Shown piece after piece: positions 27,062 through 35,326 of a stretch of 51,987 nucleotides of DNA. A program made the translations under genes and the position numbers. The notes below the pieces were generated by a model that was not told where the DNA came from, made no database searches, and saw only the letters and a program-made list of their open reading frames with translations. The stretch comes from Endobacterium cereale (GTDB lineage: Bacteria; Pseudomonadota; Alphaproteobacteria; Rhizobiales; Rhizobiaceae), in the NCBI RefSeq assembly GCF_009617585.1, contig NZ_WIXI01000034.1, positions 1-51,987 of the forward strand, given 5' to 3'. Position 1 is the first letter of the stretch. Every line of letters starts with the position of its first letter.

Positions 27062-27808
27062 TCATGCAGCCTTCTTCTTCTCGGCCGTCACCACCTTGAA
27101 TCGGATACGCTGGATACCCTTCTTGGCGATGTTAATCTCGAACGCCTTGGTCTTACGGACCAATTCGCGAAGGTTCTCCGCACCATACGTCCGGGGATTA
27201 AAAGCGCGATCCAGGTTGGTGAGTTTCTTGCCCAACTCACTAAGCGGCACCCAGCCGTCCTTGCTTCCTAGCTGGGCGAAGGCCTGAACGATGAGCGGCG
27301 TCGCCGCGCTTGGCAACTGAGGGCTTGCAGGTGTGGGAGCGGTTTTCACCTCTTTAATAACGGCCGGCGGCTGCAAGCCTTCCGTATAAATAAACCGCTG
27401 GCACGCAAGCCGGAAACTTTCGGGCGTCTTCATTTCGCCAAATCCGAACACATCGAGCCCCTGCTCGCGAATACGCATCGCCAATCGGGTAAAATCGCTG
27501 TCGGATGACACAAGGCAAAATCCGTCGATCCCGCCACGGTGCAAAATATCCATCGCATCGATCGCAAGCGCGATGTCACAGGCGTTCTTGCCGGTCGTGT
27601 AGGCAAAAACCTGCTGAGGATTGATCGAATGCCTCGCCAGAACATCGACCCACGGCCTGCACTGGCCTGCGGAAAAATCGCCATAGATACGCCGGACCGT
27701 TGCATCGCCGAGCTTCGCGATCTCCTTGAACAAACCGTCGACGATCTTCGCCGATGCATTCTCCGCATCGATCAACACGGCAAGTCGACGTGGTCGTATT
27801 TCATGCAT
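27062..27808 (-). CDS. NYN-domain (LabA-like) protein with C-terminal LOTUS/OST-HTH-like domain
   Basis: The 248 residues hold a PIN-like NYN nuclease-type domain at 8-140 with the expected acids: LIDAEN (Asp14), IYGDFS (Asp44), KNACDIALAIDAMD (Asp78, Asp84), and SSDSDFTRLA (Asp103, Asp105). A Pro/Ala linker (about 152-170) leads to a basic C-terminal helical domain (about 175-245, LGSKDGWVPLSELGKKLTNLDRAFNPRTYG) that resembles OST-HTH/LOTUS, an RNA-binding fold. Together this suggests an RNA-cleaving or RNA-binding protein. The start is ATG 27808 with GGGGGAG upstream. Substrate unknown. Confidence 0.85.
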   Translation of the reverse strand: MHEIRPRRLAVLIDAENASAKIVDGLFKEIAKLGDATVRRIYGDFSAGQCRPWVDVLARHSINPQQVFAYTTGKNACDIALAIDAMDILHRGGIDGFCLVSSDSDFTRLAMRIREQGLDVFGFGEMKTPESFRLACQRFIYTEGLQPPAVIKEVKTAPTPASPQLPSAATPLIVQAFAQLGSKDGWVPLSELGKKLTNLDRAFNPRTYGAENLRELVRKTKAFEINIAKKGIQRIRFKVVTAEKKKAA

Positions 27809-28105
27809 GCAATCCAGCTCCCCCAAGGCAAATAGACACGACAGCATCAAACAGCAAAACGTAGCCCGCAACCTGTGATCACAATATATCCGCGCGCACG
27901 CTTAACAATCCACCCCTCTCTACGCTGCCGACCTATGGAAGATTCATGCCGAACACACCGTCGGCTGAGCACGAAATCATCATTCGCACTTCAAATAGGC
28001 AAACACATCCCTTAACCCAGAGAGAATTCGGATTATCATCGCCCATATTCAGCGTGGCGCCGACTGCTCGGAACCGCGCGACATCCTTTTGGAAAGCTTT
28101 CGAAA

Positions 28106-29476
28106 ATGCCAACAACACCCGGCACCGCCTCACCCGCTCCATCGAGCCCAAAACCCTTCTACAGCAACTTTGGCTTCCAGGTTCTCGCCGCCATGGTCAT
28201 CGGCCTCGCGCTCGGCCTTCTTGCGCGTAACATCGGTCCTGATGCCGCCGGCAACCAGAATGCTCTTTCGGTGACGCTGCAGACCATCGGCACGATTTTC
28301 GTCCAGCTGTTGCGCGCCCTCGTGCCGCCGCTGATCTTTACCGCCATCGTCGCCTCGATCGCCAATCTGAAGAACGTCAACAACGCTGCCAAGCTGGTCT
28401 GGCAGACACTGCTCTGGTTCGCCATCACAGCGCTGATCGCGGTCGTCATCGGCATCGCGCTCGGCCTGATCATCCAGCCGGGCCTCAACAGTGCGGTCAC
28501 CGAAGCCTCCGCCCGCGCACCGTCCTCTGCCGGCACCTGGCTCGATTTCCTCAAAGGCCTGATCCCAACCAACGTGCTCGGCCTTGAAGCCTCGACCAAG
28601 GTGGTGAACGGTGCCGCAACCACCTCGCTGAACTTCAACGTTCTGCAGCTTCTCGTCGTCTCAATCGCCTTTGGCATCGCCGCGCTGAAGGCCGGCAAGG
28701 CGGCTGAACCTTTCCTCGCTTTCAACCAGTCGCTTCTCGCCGTCGTGCGCAAGATTTTGTGGTGGGTGATCCGCCTGACGCCGATTGGCACGATCGGCCT
28801 GCTTGGCCGCGCTGTCGACCAGTATGGCTGGACGACGCTGGCGCAGCTGACATGGTATGCCGCCGCCGTCTATATCGGCCTCGCCCTCGTCCTCTTCGTC
28901 GTTTACCCGGCGCTGCTCCTCGCCCACGGCCTGAAACCCTCGCGATTCTTCGCGGGTGCATGGCCGGCCATCCAGCTGGCCTTCGTATCGCGCTCGTCGA
29001 TCGGCACCCTGCCGGTCACCGAAACCGTCACCGAAAAGGCGCTCGGTGTGCCACGTGAATATGCGGCCTTTGCCGTACCGCTCGGCGCCACCACCAAGAT
29101 GGACGGCTGCGCCGCCATCTACCCGGCGATCTCGGCCATCTTCATCGCGCAGTTCTATCAGGTACCGCTTGGGCTCCAGGAATACTTTTTGATCGTCTTC
29201 GTGTCCGTTCTCGGTTCAGCCGCAACCGCTGGCCTTACCGGCGCCGTCGTGATGCTAACGCTGACGCTCTCAACGCTCGGCCTGCCGCTCGAAGGCGTCG
29301 GCCTTCTGCTTGCCATCGATCCGATCCTCGACATGGGCCGCACCGCGGTCAACGTCGCCGGTCAGGCACTGGTGCCAACCATTGTTGCCAAGCGTGAGGG
29401 CATTCTCGATCAGGCGGCCTATGACAACGTCAAGGATATCGACGCGCTCGACGACCGCGAGGTTCAGGCGGCCTGA
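28106..29476 (+). CDS. Dicarboxylate/amino acid:cation symporter (DAACS family)
   Basis: The 456-residue inner-membrane protein resembles GltP/DctA: FYSNFGFQVLAAMVIGLALGLLA, VQLLRALVPPLIFTAIVASI, then the two signature re-entrant hairpins: SRSSIGTLPVTETVTEK with the serine-rich HP1, and a C-terminal GLPLEGVGLLLAIDPILDMGRTAVNVAGQALV (the Asp/Arg/Asn substrate-binding stretch). The TKMDGCAAIYPA segment matches the NMDGT motif region. Substrate (C4-dicarboxylate, glutamate or other) cannot be chosen from sequence; the Arg in DMGRTAVN is compatible with acidic substrates. It is a single-gene unit ending in a strong terminator. Confidence 0.9.
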   Translation: MPTTPGTASPAPSSPKPFYSNFGFQVLAAMVIGLALGLLARNIGPDAAGNQNALSVTLQTIGTIFVQLLRALVPPLIFTAIVASIANLKNVNNAAKLVWQTLLWFAITALIAVVIGIALGLIIQPGLNSAVTEASARAPSSAGTWLDFLKGLIPTNVLGLEASTKVVNGAATTSLNFNVLQLLVVSIAFGIAALKAGKAAEPFLAFNQSLLAVVRKILWWVIRLTPIGTIGLLGRAVDQYGWTTLAQLTWYAAAVYIGLALVLFVVYPALLLAHGLKPSRFFAGAWPAIQLAFVSRSSIGTLPVTETVTEKALGVPREYAAFAVPLGATTKMDGCAAIYPAISAIFIAQFYQVPLGLQEYFLIVFVSVLGSAATAGLTGAVVMLTLTLSTLGLPLEGVGLLLAIDPILDMGRTAVNVAGQALVPTIVAKREGILDQAAYDNVKDIDALDDREVQAA

Positions 29477-29502
29477 TATCGCCGCGTTCCTCATCGACAA
29501 CG

Positions 29503-29540
29503 AAAAAAGCGCTCCCCGGCAACGGGGAGCGCTTTTTCAT
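29503..29540. terminator. Strong bidirectional terminator after the symporter
   Basis: AAAAAGCGCTCCCCG (29504-29518) pairs with 29523-29537, a 15-bp perfect stem with a 4-base loop, including A- and T-runs at the ends. It serves the symporter (stop 29476) and the minus-strand small gene (stop 29571). Confidence 0.9.
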
Positions 29541-29570
29541 TCGAGGTTTCCTTGGATGTCAAAGCCCGGA

Positions 29571-29798
29571 TCAAAACATCCCCATCAGCCAGAAATCGAT
29601 CTGTCCGAATGGCATTGCATTGCCAAGAAAACCGACTAGCGCCGACGCCGCGATCAATAACACTAGCCCCGTCAAGGTTCCGGCCACGATGCCCGCCCGA
29701 AAAGTCTTCGGCCGACGTGCGGCAATACTGGCGATGATCAATGACAAAACGGCGAAAAGCACCTGCAGGCTGACCTCTGTCATGGACATGCCCGGCAA
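29571..29798 (-). CDS. Small membrane protein (up to 75 aa), unknown
   Basis: The frame encodes two hydrophobic helices: LQVLFAVLSLIIASIAA and RAGIVAGTLTGLVLLIAASALVGFL, with an RRPKTFR loop between. The start may be TTG 29798, or the ATGs at 29789 or 29783; none has a strong ribosome site. I recognise no family. It ends close to a shared terminator, which supports a real transcript. Confidence 0.5.
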   Translation of the reverse strand: MPGMSMTEVSLQVLFAVLSLIIASIAARRPKTFRAGIVAGTLTGLVLLIAASALVGFLGNAMPFGQIDFWLMGMF

Positions 29799-29897
29799 GG
29801 AAAATTCTCTGATTGGTCAGGCACGCCAACATAGAGCGTTCCGCTACAATTCAATCGGGTCGATCGGGCTTTTCAAAGCTATCGCCGATAACCGAGA

Positions 29898-30119
29898 TCA
29901 GTGCTTGACCGGCGCATAGGACGCCATCGCCCAGCCACGTCTACGCGCAAAACCGCGTATTCCATAGACCGCCTGAATGGCAAAAATCCACACAATCAGG
30001 AAGAGGCCCGGGTGCAGATCGGGATAAACAGCGCTTGCCACGCGAACACTTGTCCAAGCCGTCACCACTGCCAACACGGTCCAGGAAATCATCGAGATCC
30101 AGACGCTGGTTCGGGACAT
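29898..30119 (-). CDS. Small two-helix membrane protein (73 aa), unknown
   Basis: It reads MSRTSVWISMISWTVLAVVT, then a second hydrophobic segment (LHPGLFLIVWIFAIQAVYGI) ending in a basic FARRRGW. ATG 30119 is chosen because GGAGG lies 7 bases upstream; a GTGG-start two codons further up would be too close. No family recognised. The two hydrophobic helices and good ribosome site support it as a real gene. Confidence 0.6.
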   Translation of the reverse strand: MSRTSVWISMISWTVLAVVTAWTSVRVASAVYPDLHPGLFLIVWIFAIQAVYGIRGFARRRGWAMASYAPVKH

Positions 30120-30203
30120 TTTCATCCTCCACAAAAGCCATCAGGTGTCACCAAGGGTAGCGCAATTCCCCCGCCGTTCAAGCGAAAGCCTTATCCTGCA
30201 GCC

Positions 30204-30488
30204 TCAGCCGCAGGATGCCTGCGTCACGCGTCCGGTCGCCGGATCGGTTTCGATCGTCACCCGGTCCTGCCGAAAGTCGCGCGTCACCATATCGCCCGGC
30301 CCGATCTGCCGCACGTTTGCCGCGCCTGTCAGGCGCTTGGCCCGCGCATCGCTGGGCTTCTTTTTGCCCACCAGCTTTTTCGCGGCTTCTGCATTGCAGA
30401 GCTTTGCCTTGGCTGGCGCGGCAAAGGCCGTAGCCGGGGCGCCTGCTGCAACGGCCAAAACCGCAAACACGGTTACCAAAATCTTCAT
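30204..30488 (-). CDS. I78-family peptidase inhibitor, secreted
   Basis: The 94-residue protein has a signal peptide (MKILVTVFAVLAVAAGAPAT, cleaved near AFA-AP). The mature part reads CNAEAAKKLVGKKKPSDARAKR, then VRQIGPGDMVTRDFRQDRV and TGRVTQASCG. This is the inhibitor I78 fold (elastase/subtilisin inhibitor type): two terminal Cys, VRxIxPGxxVTxDxRxDR. Target protease unknown. ATG 30488 is chosen because GGAG lies 7 bases upstream; an ATG two codons up is only 1 base from it. Confidence 0.83.
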   Translation of the reverse strand: MKILVTVFAVLAVAAGAPATAFAAPAKAKLCNAEAAKKLVGKKKPSDARAKRLTGAANVRQIGPGDMVTRDFRQDRVTIETDPATGRVTQASCG

Positions 30489-30650
30489 CGCCATTCTCCA
30501 CTGCGAACTGCGCCTCAACCTCGGCGATTTGTGTGCCGACATTACGGCAATACCGGCGATTTGCACGCCCCGCCCACCTGCTCCGCTCGTTATGACGTTG
30601 CCAGCATTCGCTAATTTTCCTAAGTGAGATCACCTGTTGGAGACTGAAGA

Positions 30651-31709
30651 ATGGCCATGACCAAATTTTCCGGACGATCGCTGAAAGCATTTGTGTGTCT
30701 TGCTGCGCTTTTCCCGTGGACGGCGGCGCAGGCCACGCCCATTCTGGTGGTCGATACGGCTAGCCACGAGGTTCTTTATCAGGAGGATGCCGGTGCGCCG
30801 TGGTATCCGGCCTCCACCACCAAGCTGATGACCGCGCTGATCACCTTTCAGGCGCTGCGATCAGGCGAGGTCACGCTGAAGACACCCGTCGTCATGACCC
30901 GCAACGCCACCAGACAGGCCTTTCTCGAATCCGGCCTGACTTTTGGGCGCACGATGACCCTGGAGGATGCGCTTTACGGTGCTCTCGTCGCATCCGCCAA
31001 TGATGTCGCGGTCGCGATTGCCGAAAAAGTCGGCGGCGACCTGCCCACCTTCATCCGTCGCATGAATGCGGAGGCGCAGCGGCTCGGCATGACCGGCACG
31101 CATTTCGCCAGCCCCAACGGCCTGTTCGACAAGGACAATTACACGACGGCGCGCGACCTCGCCATCCTCGGCATGGAGATCGAGAAGCAGTTTCCGCAAT
31201 ACCGCCAGTTCTTTGCCCCTTCGGCCGTCACCTTCGATGGCAAGGAGGTCAAGTCCAACAACCAGCTGCTGACCCGTTATGCCGGCACGATCGGCATGAA
31301 GACCGGTTTTCTCTGTGCCTCCGGCCGCAATTACGTCGGCCTTGCCGAGCGCAACGGCCGACAGGTCATGGTGGTCATGCTGGGCACCACGACGGAACGC
31401 GAGCGTAACGAACGCGCGGCGCAATATCTGGATGAGGCATTTGGCGGCCGCCTGCCCTCCATGGGCCGTGTCGAAACCATCGCCAACCGCGCGGACATTT
31501 CAGCGCCGGACATGCGTGTAAAACTCTGCACGCCGGCAAGTGCCGCTTATGAAACCGAGCGCAATGCCATGTATCCGATGGGCCTTCCCGGCCACGAAAG
31601 CTTTCTGAAAGACGAAATTCCCGGCATCACCCACGCGATCAGCACGTGGGCAACCGAAAATGTCGCGGACGTGCCTTTGCCAAAGCCACGCCCTCAGGAA
31701 TTCCAGTAG
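30651..31709 (+). CDS. D-alanyl-D-alanine carboxypeptidase (DacF/PBP5-like)
   Basis: This is a penicillin-binding protein that trims the terminal D-Ala from peptidoglycan stem peptides in the periplasm. The 352 residues start with a signal peptide ending near AAQA-TP. The three S11 peptidase motifs are present: SxxK (Ser55-Thr-Thr-Lys58), SxN (Ser115-Ala-Asn117) and KTG (Lys217-Thr-Gly219). Beyond about residue 270 it has an extra domain of PBP5-C or related type, without a clear amphipathic anchor at the end. The start has TGGAGAC 9 bases upstream. It is divergent from the I78 gene and converges on the VOC gene. Confidence 0.93.
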   Translation: MAMTKFSGRSLKAFVCLAALFPWTAAQATPILVVDTASHEVLYQEDAGAPWYPASTTKLMTALITFQALRSGEVTLKTPVVMTRNATRQAFLESGLTFGRTMTLEDALYGALVASANDVAVAIAEKVGGDLPTFIRRMNAEAQRLGMTGTHFASPNGLFDKDNYTTARDLAILGMEIEKQFPQYRQFFAPSAVTFDGKEVKSNNQLLTRYAGTIGMKTGFLCASGRNYVGLAERNGRQVMVVMLGTTTERERNERAAQYLDEAFGGRLPSMGRVETIANRADISAPDMRVKLCTPASAAYETERNAMYPMGLPGHESFLKDEIPGITHAISTWATENVADVPLPKPRPQEFQ

Positions 31710-31724
31710 GTAATCCGGAAGAAA

Positions 31725-32147
31725 TCAATCGTCGGGCAGGAATTGCGGATTCCACACGACTTCCCAGACATGCCCGTCGGGATCGCTGAAATAACCGGCA
31801 TAACCGCCGTAAAACGTATCCTGCGCGGTTTTGACAATGCGGGCACCGGCCTTTTCGGCTGCCGCCATCACCGCATCCACCTCTTTACGCTCATGGACAT
31901 TGTGCCCGATCGTCATGGCAGTCGGGCTTACCGGCCCGGCCGGCAGTCCGGTATCATGGGCAATATCGGCCAGCGCCCACAAAGCCAGTTTCAGCCCGCC
32001 AGCGAGATCGAAAAAGGCGACGGCGCCATGTTCGAACTCGCGGCCGACAATGCCCTCGGTCGGCAGACCAAGACCATCACGATAAAAGACGAGGGATTTT
32101 TCAAGATCGGAGACGCCAAGCGTCACCACGGAAATACGCGGTTTCAT
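31725..32147 (-). CDS. VOC/glyoxalase-like protein
   Basis: The 140-residue single VOC module shows ISVVTLGVSDLEKSLVFYRDGLG, then the FFDLAGGLKLALWA strand, AMTIGHNVHERKEVDAVM, and YFSDPDGHVWEVVWNP at the end. The final Glu and preceding residues fit metal-site positions, but the first metal ligand is not obvious, so catalysis is uncertain. Upstream on the minus strand lies an unusually structured 5' region (32163-32294). It is convergent with the D,D-carboxypeptidase. Confidence 0.88.
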   Translation of the reverse strand: MKPRISVVTLGVSDLEKSLVFYRDGLGLPTEGIVGREFEHGAVAFFDLAGGLKLALWALADIAHDTGLPAGPVSPTAMTIGHNVHERKEVDAVMAAAEKAGARIVKTAQDTFYGGYAGYFSDPDGHVWEVVWNPQFLPDD

Positions 32148-32162
32148 AAGCCAAAACCCTTT

Positions 32163-32294
32163 CTATCGACGCCTGCCCGATGCGGGCGCCCTGATAGTCT
32201 TGGGCCGTCACCGCAGTGACGGAAGGACCTCCAGCCTGGAGGGGCCGGGCCAACCTTCCCGAACCTAACCTGTTTCAGACACGATAAAGGTAGG
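32163..32294. other. Highly structured non-coding segment
   Basis: Between the VOC start (32147) and the SDR-like stop (32330) several hairpins follow one another. CTATC (32163-32167) pairs with GATAG (32193-32197) around an inner GCCCG/CGGGC stem. CCGTCAC (32205-32211) pairs with GTGACGG (32216-32222). GGAAGG (32221-32226) can pair with CCTTCC (32254-32259), enclosing CCTCCA/TGGAGG (32228-32242). CCTAACC (32264-32270) pairs with GGTAGG (32289-32294) with one bulge. No protein frame is credible. This could be a 5' leader of the VOC gene or a small RNA on either strand. It matches no riboswitch or SRP/RNase P RNA that I can recognise. Confidence 0.45.
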
Positions 32295-32329
32295 GATCTG
32301 CAGGCCGGGGGTCAAGCCAACCCGGTCCA

Positions 32330-32962
32330 TCACGCCACCAGTTCCGCCGAGGAAACGACATGCACACCCGGCCGCGCTGCAATCGCCTGTTCCAGCAGAG
32401 CCTTGGCGATAACAGGCGCCGGATTGATCCGCCACGCTTTCGGCAAGACCGGCCCGAGGGTCTTCAGAACCACTTCGGCAACACCCTCGCCGCTGCGCCG
32501 TTCGGCACGTTCGCCGCCGATCAGTCCCGGCCGCACGAAACATAACGAGCGAAAGCCGACCGTTTTCAGATCCTGCTCCAGCTTGCCTTTGACGCGATTA
32601 TAGAAAAACATTGATTGCGGATTGGCGCCGAGCGCAGAATTGAGCACATAGACCTGCGCGCCACGCCGATGCATGAACTGCGCAACGGTGAGCGGATAAT
32701 CATGATCCACCCGTTCTAAGGCAGCCTGCGAGCCCGCCGCCTTGATCGTCGTGCCAAGCGTGCAGATCACCGCGTCGCCCTGCCAGAAAGGCTCATCGCC
32801 CGTCATTTGCTCGAGATTACAGACCGGCGCTTCCAGCTTGGGATGCGGCACAAGGGTTGTGCGACCCGGCGCCACCACGCGGGCGACCCGGGGATCGGCC
32901 AGCGCCAGTGCCAGTACATGGCTGCCGACAAGCCCGCTTGCCCCCACCAAAAGAAGTTTCAT
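32330..32962 (-). CDS. NAD(P)-binding Rossmann protein, HTATIP2/atypical SDR type
   Basis: The 210 residues start with a Rossmann strand and Gly-rich loop (KLLLVGASGLVGSHV, GxxGxxG), followed by VICTLGTTIKAAGS, LNSALGANPQSMFFYNRVKGKLEQDL (Tyr-x-x-x-Lys, the SDR catalytic pair) and CFVRPGLIGGERAERRSGE. This pattern fits the atypical SDR group related to human HTATIP2/TIP30. Substrate unknown. ATG 32962 has GGAGGGG 9 bases upstream; the frame stays open to 33052. Confidence 0.85.
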   Translation of the reverse strand: MKLLLVGASGLVGSHVLALALADPRVARVVAPGRTTLVPHPKLEAPVCNLEQMTGDEPFWQGDAVICTLGTTIKAAGSQAALERVDHDYPLTVAQFMHRRGAQVYVLNSALGANPQSMFFYNRVKGKLEQDLKTVGFRSLCFVRPGLIGGERAERRSGEGVAEVVLKTLGPVLPKAWRINPAPVIAKALLEQAIAARPGVHVVSSAELVA

Positions 32963-33124
32963 CGCGCCCCTCCGATCCAGCCAACCTTGTTCAAGGTGGG
33001 CAAGCATACCACCCCGCGCGCTACGCGGGATAGTCGCAGCGAAATAGGACAATCCCGCTCGCTCCCCTGCCCATCGGGTTTCCCGCGCCTATATCCTTCC
33101 CATGACGGAACCGGCACCATACCC

Positions 33125-33832
33125 ATGACGCCACAGGCACGACCATTCCTGCACCGCACGGCCCTGACCGCGTCGGTCCGCATCCTCATCGCCGCCTCCC
33201 TGACACTCCTTCTGGCAAAGGCCCCCGCCATGTCGCAGATGAATGCCGAAACCCTGTTCGATGCCGCCAGTAGCGGCGACACCGGAGACATCACGCGGTT
33301 GCTTGAGGAAGGTGCGCCACTCGACGGACGCAACGAACACGGCCAGACCGCCCTTCTCGTCGCCACCCACGCCAATCGCATCGAGGCGGCAAAGGTGCTG
33401 ATCGAGGCGGGCGCAGACGTCAACGCCAAGGATGAGATCGACGATAGCCCCTATCTCTACGCCGGTGCGCGCGGCCATCTGGAAATTCTGAAACTGACCC
33501 TGTCACACGGCGCGGATCTCAAAAGCACCAACCGTTATGGCGGCACCGCCCTCATTCCGGCTTCCGAGCGCGGCCATGTAGAAACGGTAAAAACGCTGAT
33601 CGAGGCGGGCGTGGATGTCGATCATGTCAACAGGCTCGGCTGGACAGCCCTTCTGGAAGCGATCATCCTCAGCGACGGCGGCCCGCGCCATCAGGACATC
33701 GTCAAACTGCTGCTCGATGCCGGCGCTAGCCGTGACATTGCCGACAAGGACGGCGTGACGCCACTGGAGCATGCACGGACGCGAGGGTATGGGGAGATCG
33801 TGGCGTTGCTGGAGGCAGCCGGGCAGCGTTAG
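33125..33832 (+). CDS. Secreted ankyrin-repeat protein
   Basis: The 235-residue protein has an N-terminal hydrophobic signal (VRILIAASLTLLLAKAPAM), then about five ankyrin repeats: NEHGQTALLVATHANRIEAA, IDDSPYLYAGARGHLEILK, YGGTALIPASERGHVETVK, LGWTALLEAIILSDGGPRH (with an insertion) and DGVTPLEHARTRGYGEIVA. Exported ankyrin proteins of this size occur in many alphaproteobacteria, often as periplasmic partners of unknown enzymes. No partner gene is evident here. The last 4 bases overlap the 3' end of the convergent GNAT gene. Confidence 0.88.
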   Translation: MTPQARPFLHRTALTASVRILIAASLTLLLAKAPAMSQMNAETLFDAASSGDTGDITRLLEEGAPLDGRNEHGQTALLVATHANRIEAAKVLIEAGADVNAKDEIDDSPYLYAGARGHLEILKLTLSHGADLKSTNRYGGTALIPASERGHVETVKTLIEAGVDVDHVNRLGWTALLEAIILSDGGPRHQDIVKLLLDAGASRDIADKDGVTPLEHARTRGYGEIVALLEAAGQR

Positions 33833-34371
33833 AGCGGTTTTCCAGCCTGCCAGTCACGACGCTCCAGTTCATACCGTACCTCGCCCTCCTCCGTGCCGGG
33901 GATCGGATCGTCGAAAACGGGAAAATCGGTAGCAACATGCGTCATGCCAAGCTTTTCCATCACCCGTCGCGAGCCGAGGTTCACTGCCATGGTGCCCGCA
34001 AAAATCGTCTCATAACCGGCTTGCCCAAAACCCCAGTCGACAAGAGCGCCAGCACCTTCGGTGGCCAATCCTTGCCACCATCCGTCGCGCTTTAACCGGT
34101 AGCCGAGTTCGGCCAGAACCGGCGCTTCCGGATAGAGGCAGAACCAGCCGACAAAAGCCTCGTCATCCTTGCGACGAGCAGTCCACACGTAGGATTCGTT
34201 GCCGCGCGGCATCAGAAACGAAACATCCTGCGATCCGACCGCGTTGTGATCCACCGCCCCACGATGCAGAAAACGCATCACCTCGGCATCGCGTTCAAGG
34301 CCGATGAAGTCGGCAGCGTCACCCGGCTGACAGGGAGCGAGCACCAGGCGTCGGGTTTGCAATGTGATCAT
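33829..34371 (-). CDS. GNAT-family N-acetyltransferase
   Basis: The 180-residue protein resembles RimJ/RimL-type acetyltransferases: ITLQTRRLVLAPCQPGDAADF at the start, then LAELGYRLKRDGWWQGLATEGAGALVDWGF (acetyl-CoA-binding stretch), IFAGTMAVNLGSRRVMEKLGM, all typical of the alpha/beta GNAT fold. Substrate unknown. ATG 34371 is chosen because GAGGA lies 8 bases upstream. Confidence 0.9.
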   Translation of the reverse strand: MITLQTRRLVLAPCQPGDAADFIGLERDAEVMRFLHRGAVDHNAVGSQDVSFLMPRGNESYVWTARRKDDEAFVGWFCLYPEAPVLAELGYRLKRDGWWQGLATEGAGALVDWGFGQAGYETIFAGTMAVNLGSRRVMEKLGMTHVATDFPVFDDPIPGTEEGEVRYELERRDWQAGKPL

Positions 34372-34402
34372 GCCGAAATCCTCAGCAAGGCAGGCCACCG
34401 TC

Positions 34403-35221
34403 TCATCTTACCTGGATGTGAATATGGTCGTCATGACGGGCCGCGCGGCAGCCCTGAAAACGGATCGTCTCCCCACTCGCAGCCAGCGCATTTCTAAGAT
34501 GCGGCTCGACAAAGATCTTTTCCAGCCCAAACTGTTTAGCCCCCACGGTGGAAAGCCATTGCAGGGCAAAGCCCGTGCGCTGTTCCTCTATCCGGTAGGA
34601 AGGAAAAAACGGCTGCAGCCAGTCGAAATTCCATCGCGTCGTGATGATGTCCTTGCGCCCTTCGCAAGGTTGTTCGTCACCTGCTCGCGGCTGTTCGAAG
34701 GCAAAATAACCGATCGGCGAGCGCGTCACCCCATCAACAAAATACCCGTCCGCATCCTTGTAATAGAAGGCGATATCCAGCTTGCGGCCATCCGCATGGG
34801 AAAGATGCGGCAGAAGCGGAAAACCGTCGATGAACGGAAAATTGCCGTCCAGCACCACGGTCGTCGTTCCCGGAAATTTTTCGTCCATGTCTTCGGACAA
34901 TGCCGCGACCAGATCACGCATCCGTGGCGTCACGTAATTGCGGTTCAAGGCACAATAGAGCGCTGACCGCACCATCATCTTGTCACCCTCTCCGGCAAAA
35001 CACGAAAGCGGAACCCGACCGAAGGCAGGCGCAGCCATGTTCGCCAGAAATGTTGCGGCAGCATAGAATAACAGGAAGACCAGTATCCTTGCCGAAAACC
35101 GCGACATGCCCATGACACGCGTTGCGAACAGCGAGAGCAGGTAAGCCATGCCGCCGATCTGGGTGAGAATGGTCAGGACGACAAAGATGAAGCACCGAAA
35201 GAAAAGTCGGAAGAAATGCAT
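34403..35221 (-). CDS. Membrane-anchored protein with LAS-type metallopeptidase-like motifs
   Basis: The 272-residue protein has two N-terminal hydrophobic stretches (about 2-32 and 44-66) and a soluble C-terminal part of about 200 residues. I recognise no named family, but two spaced motifs match the LAS (lysostaphin/D-Ala-D-Ala peptidase/Hedgehog) metal site. SHADGRKLDI gives H-x6-D at His142 and Asp149, and ARHDDHIHIQVR gives an HxH at 266-268 near the C-terminus, as in VanY/MepA-like peptidases. If real, it would be a zinc amidase or endopeptidase acting on peptidoglycan from the inner membrane. ATG 35221 is chosen because CAGGAAAAGC lies just upstream. The DUF3592-like gene lies 105 bp upstream. 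Confidence 0.6.
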   Translation of the reverse strand: MHFFRLFFRCFIFVVLTILTQIGGMAYLLSLFATRVMGMSRFSARILVFLLFYAAATFLANMAAPAFGRVPLSCFAGEGDKMMVRSALYCALNRNYVTPRMRDLVAALSEDMDEKFPGTTTVVLDGNFPFIDGFPLLPHLSHADGRKLDIAFYYKDADGYFVDGVTRSPIGYFAFEQPRAGDEQPCEGRKDIITTRWNFDWLQPFFPSYRIEEQRTGFALQWLSTVGAKQFGLEKIFVEPHLRNALAASGETIRFQGCRAARHDDHIHIQVR

Positions 35222-35326
35222 GTATGCTTTTCCTGATCGCCACATGTGCGTGATACGCCTCTAACCTGCTCGATGGTTGCGGACAATCCGCGAGATCAAG
35301 ACTGACAGCACTGCGGGTACGACATC

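Noticed and set aside
27946..28230. 94-codon frame overlapping the symporter start
   Set aside because: It ends inside the symporter gene in another frame and has no coding bias.
32221..32300. TPP or cobalamin riboswitch, or the SRP RNA, in the structured segment
   Set aside because: Some pieces look alike (ACCTxxxCTG...GTAGGGA), but the TPP CUGAGA, cobalamin-type cores and the SRP GGAAG-AGCAGCC tip are absent.
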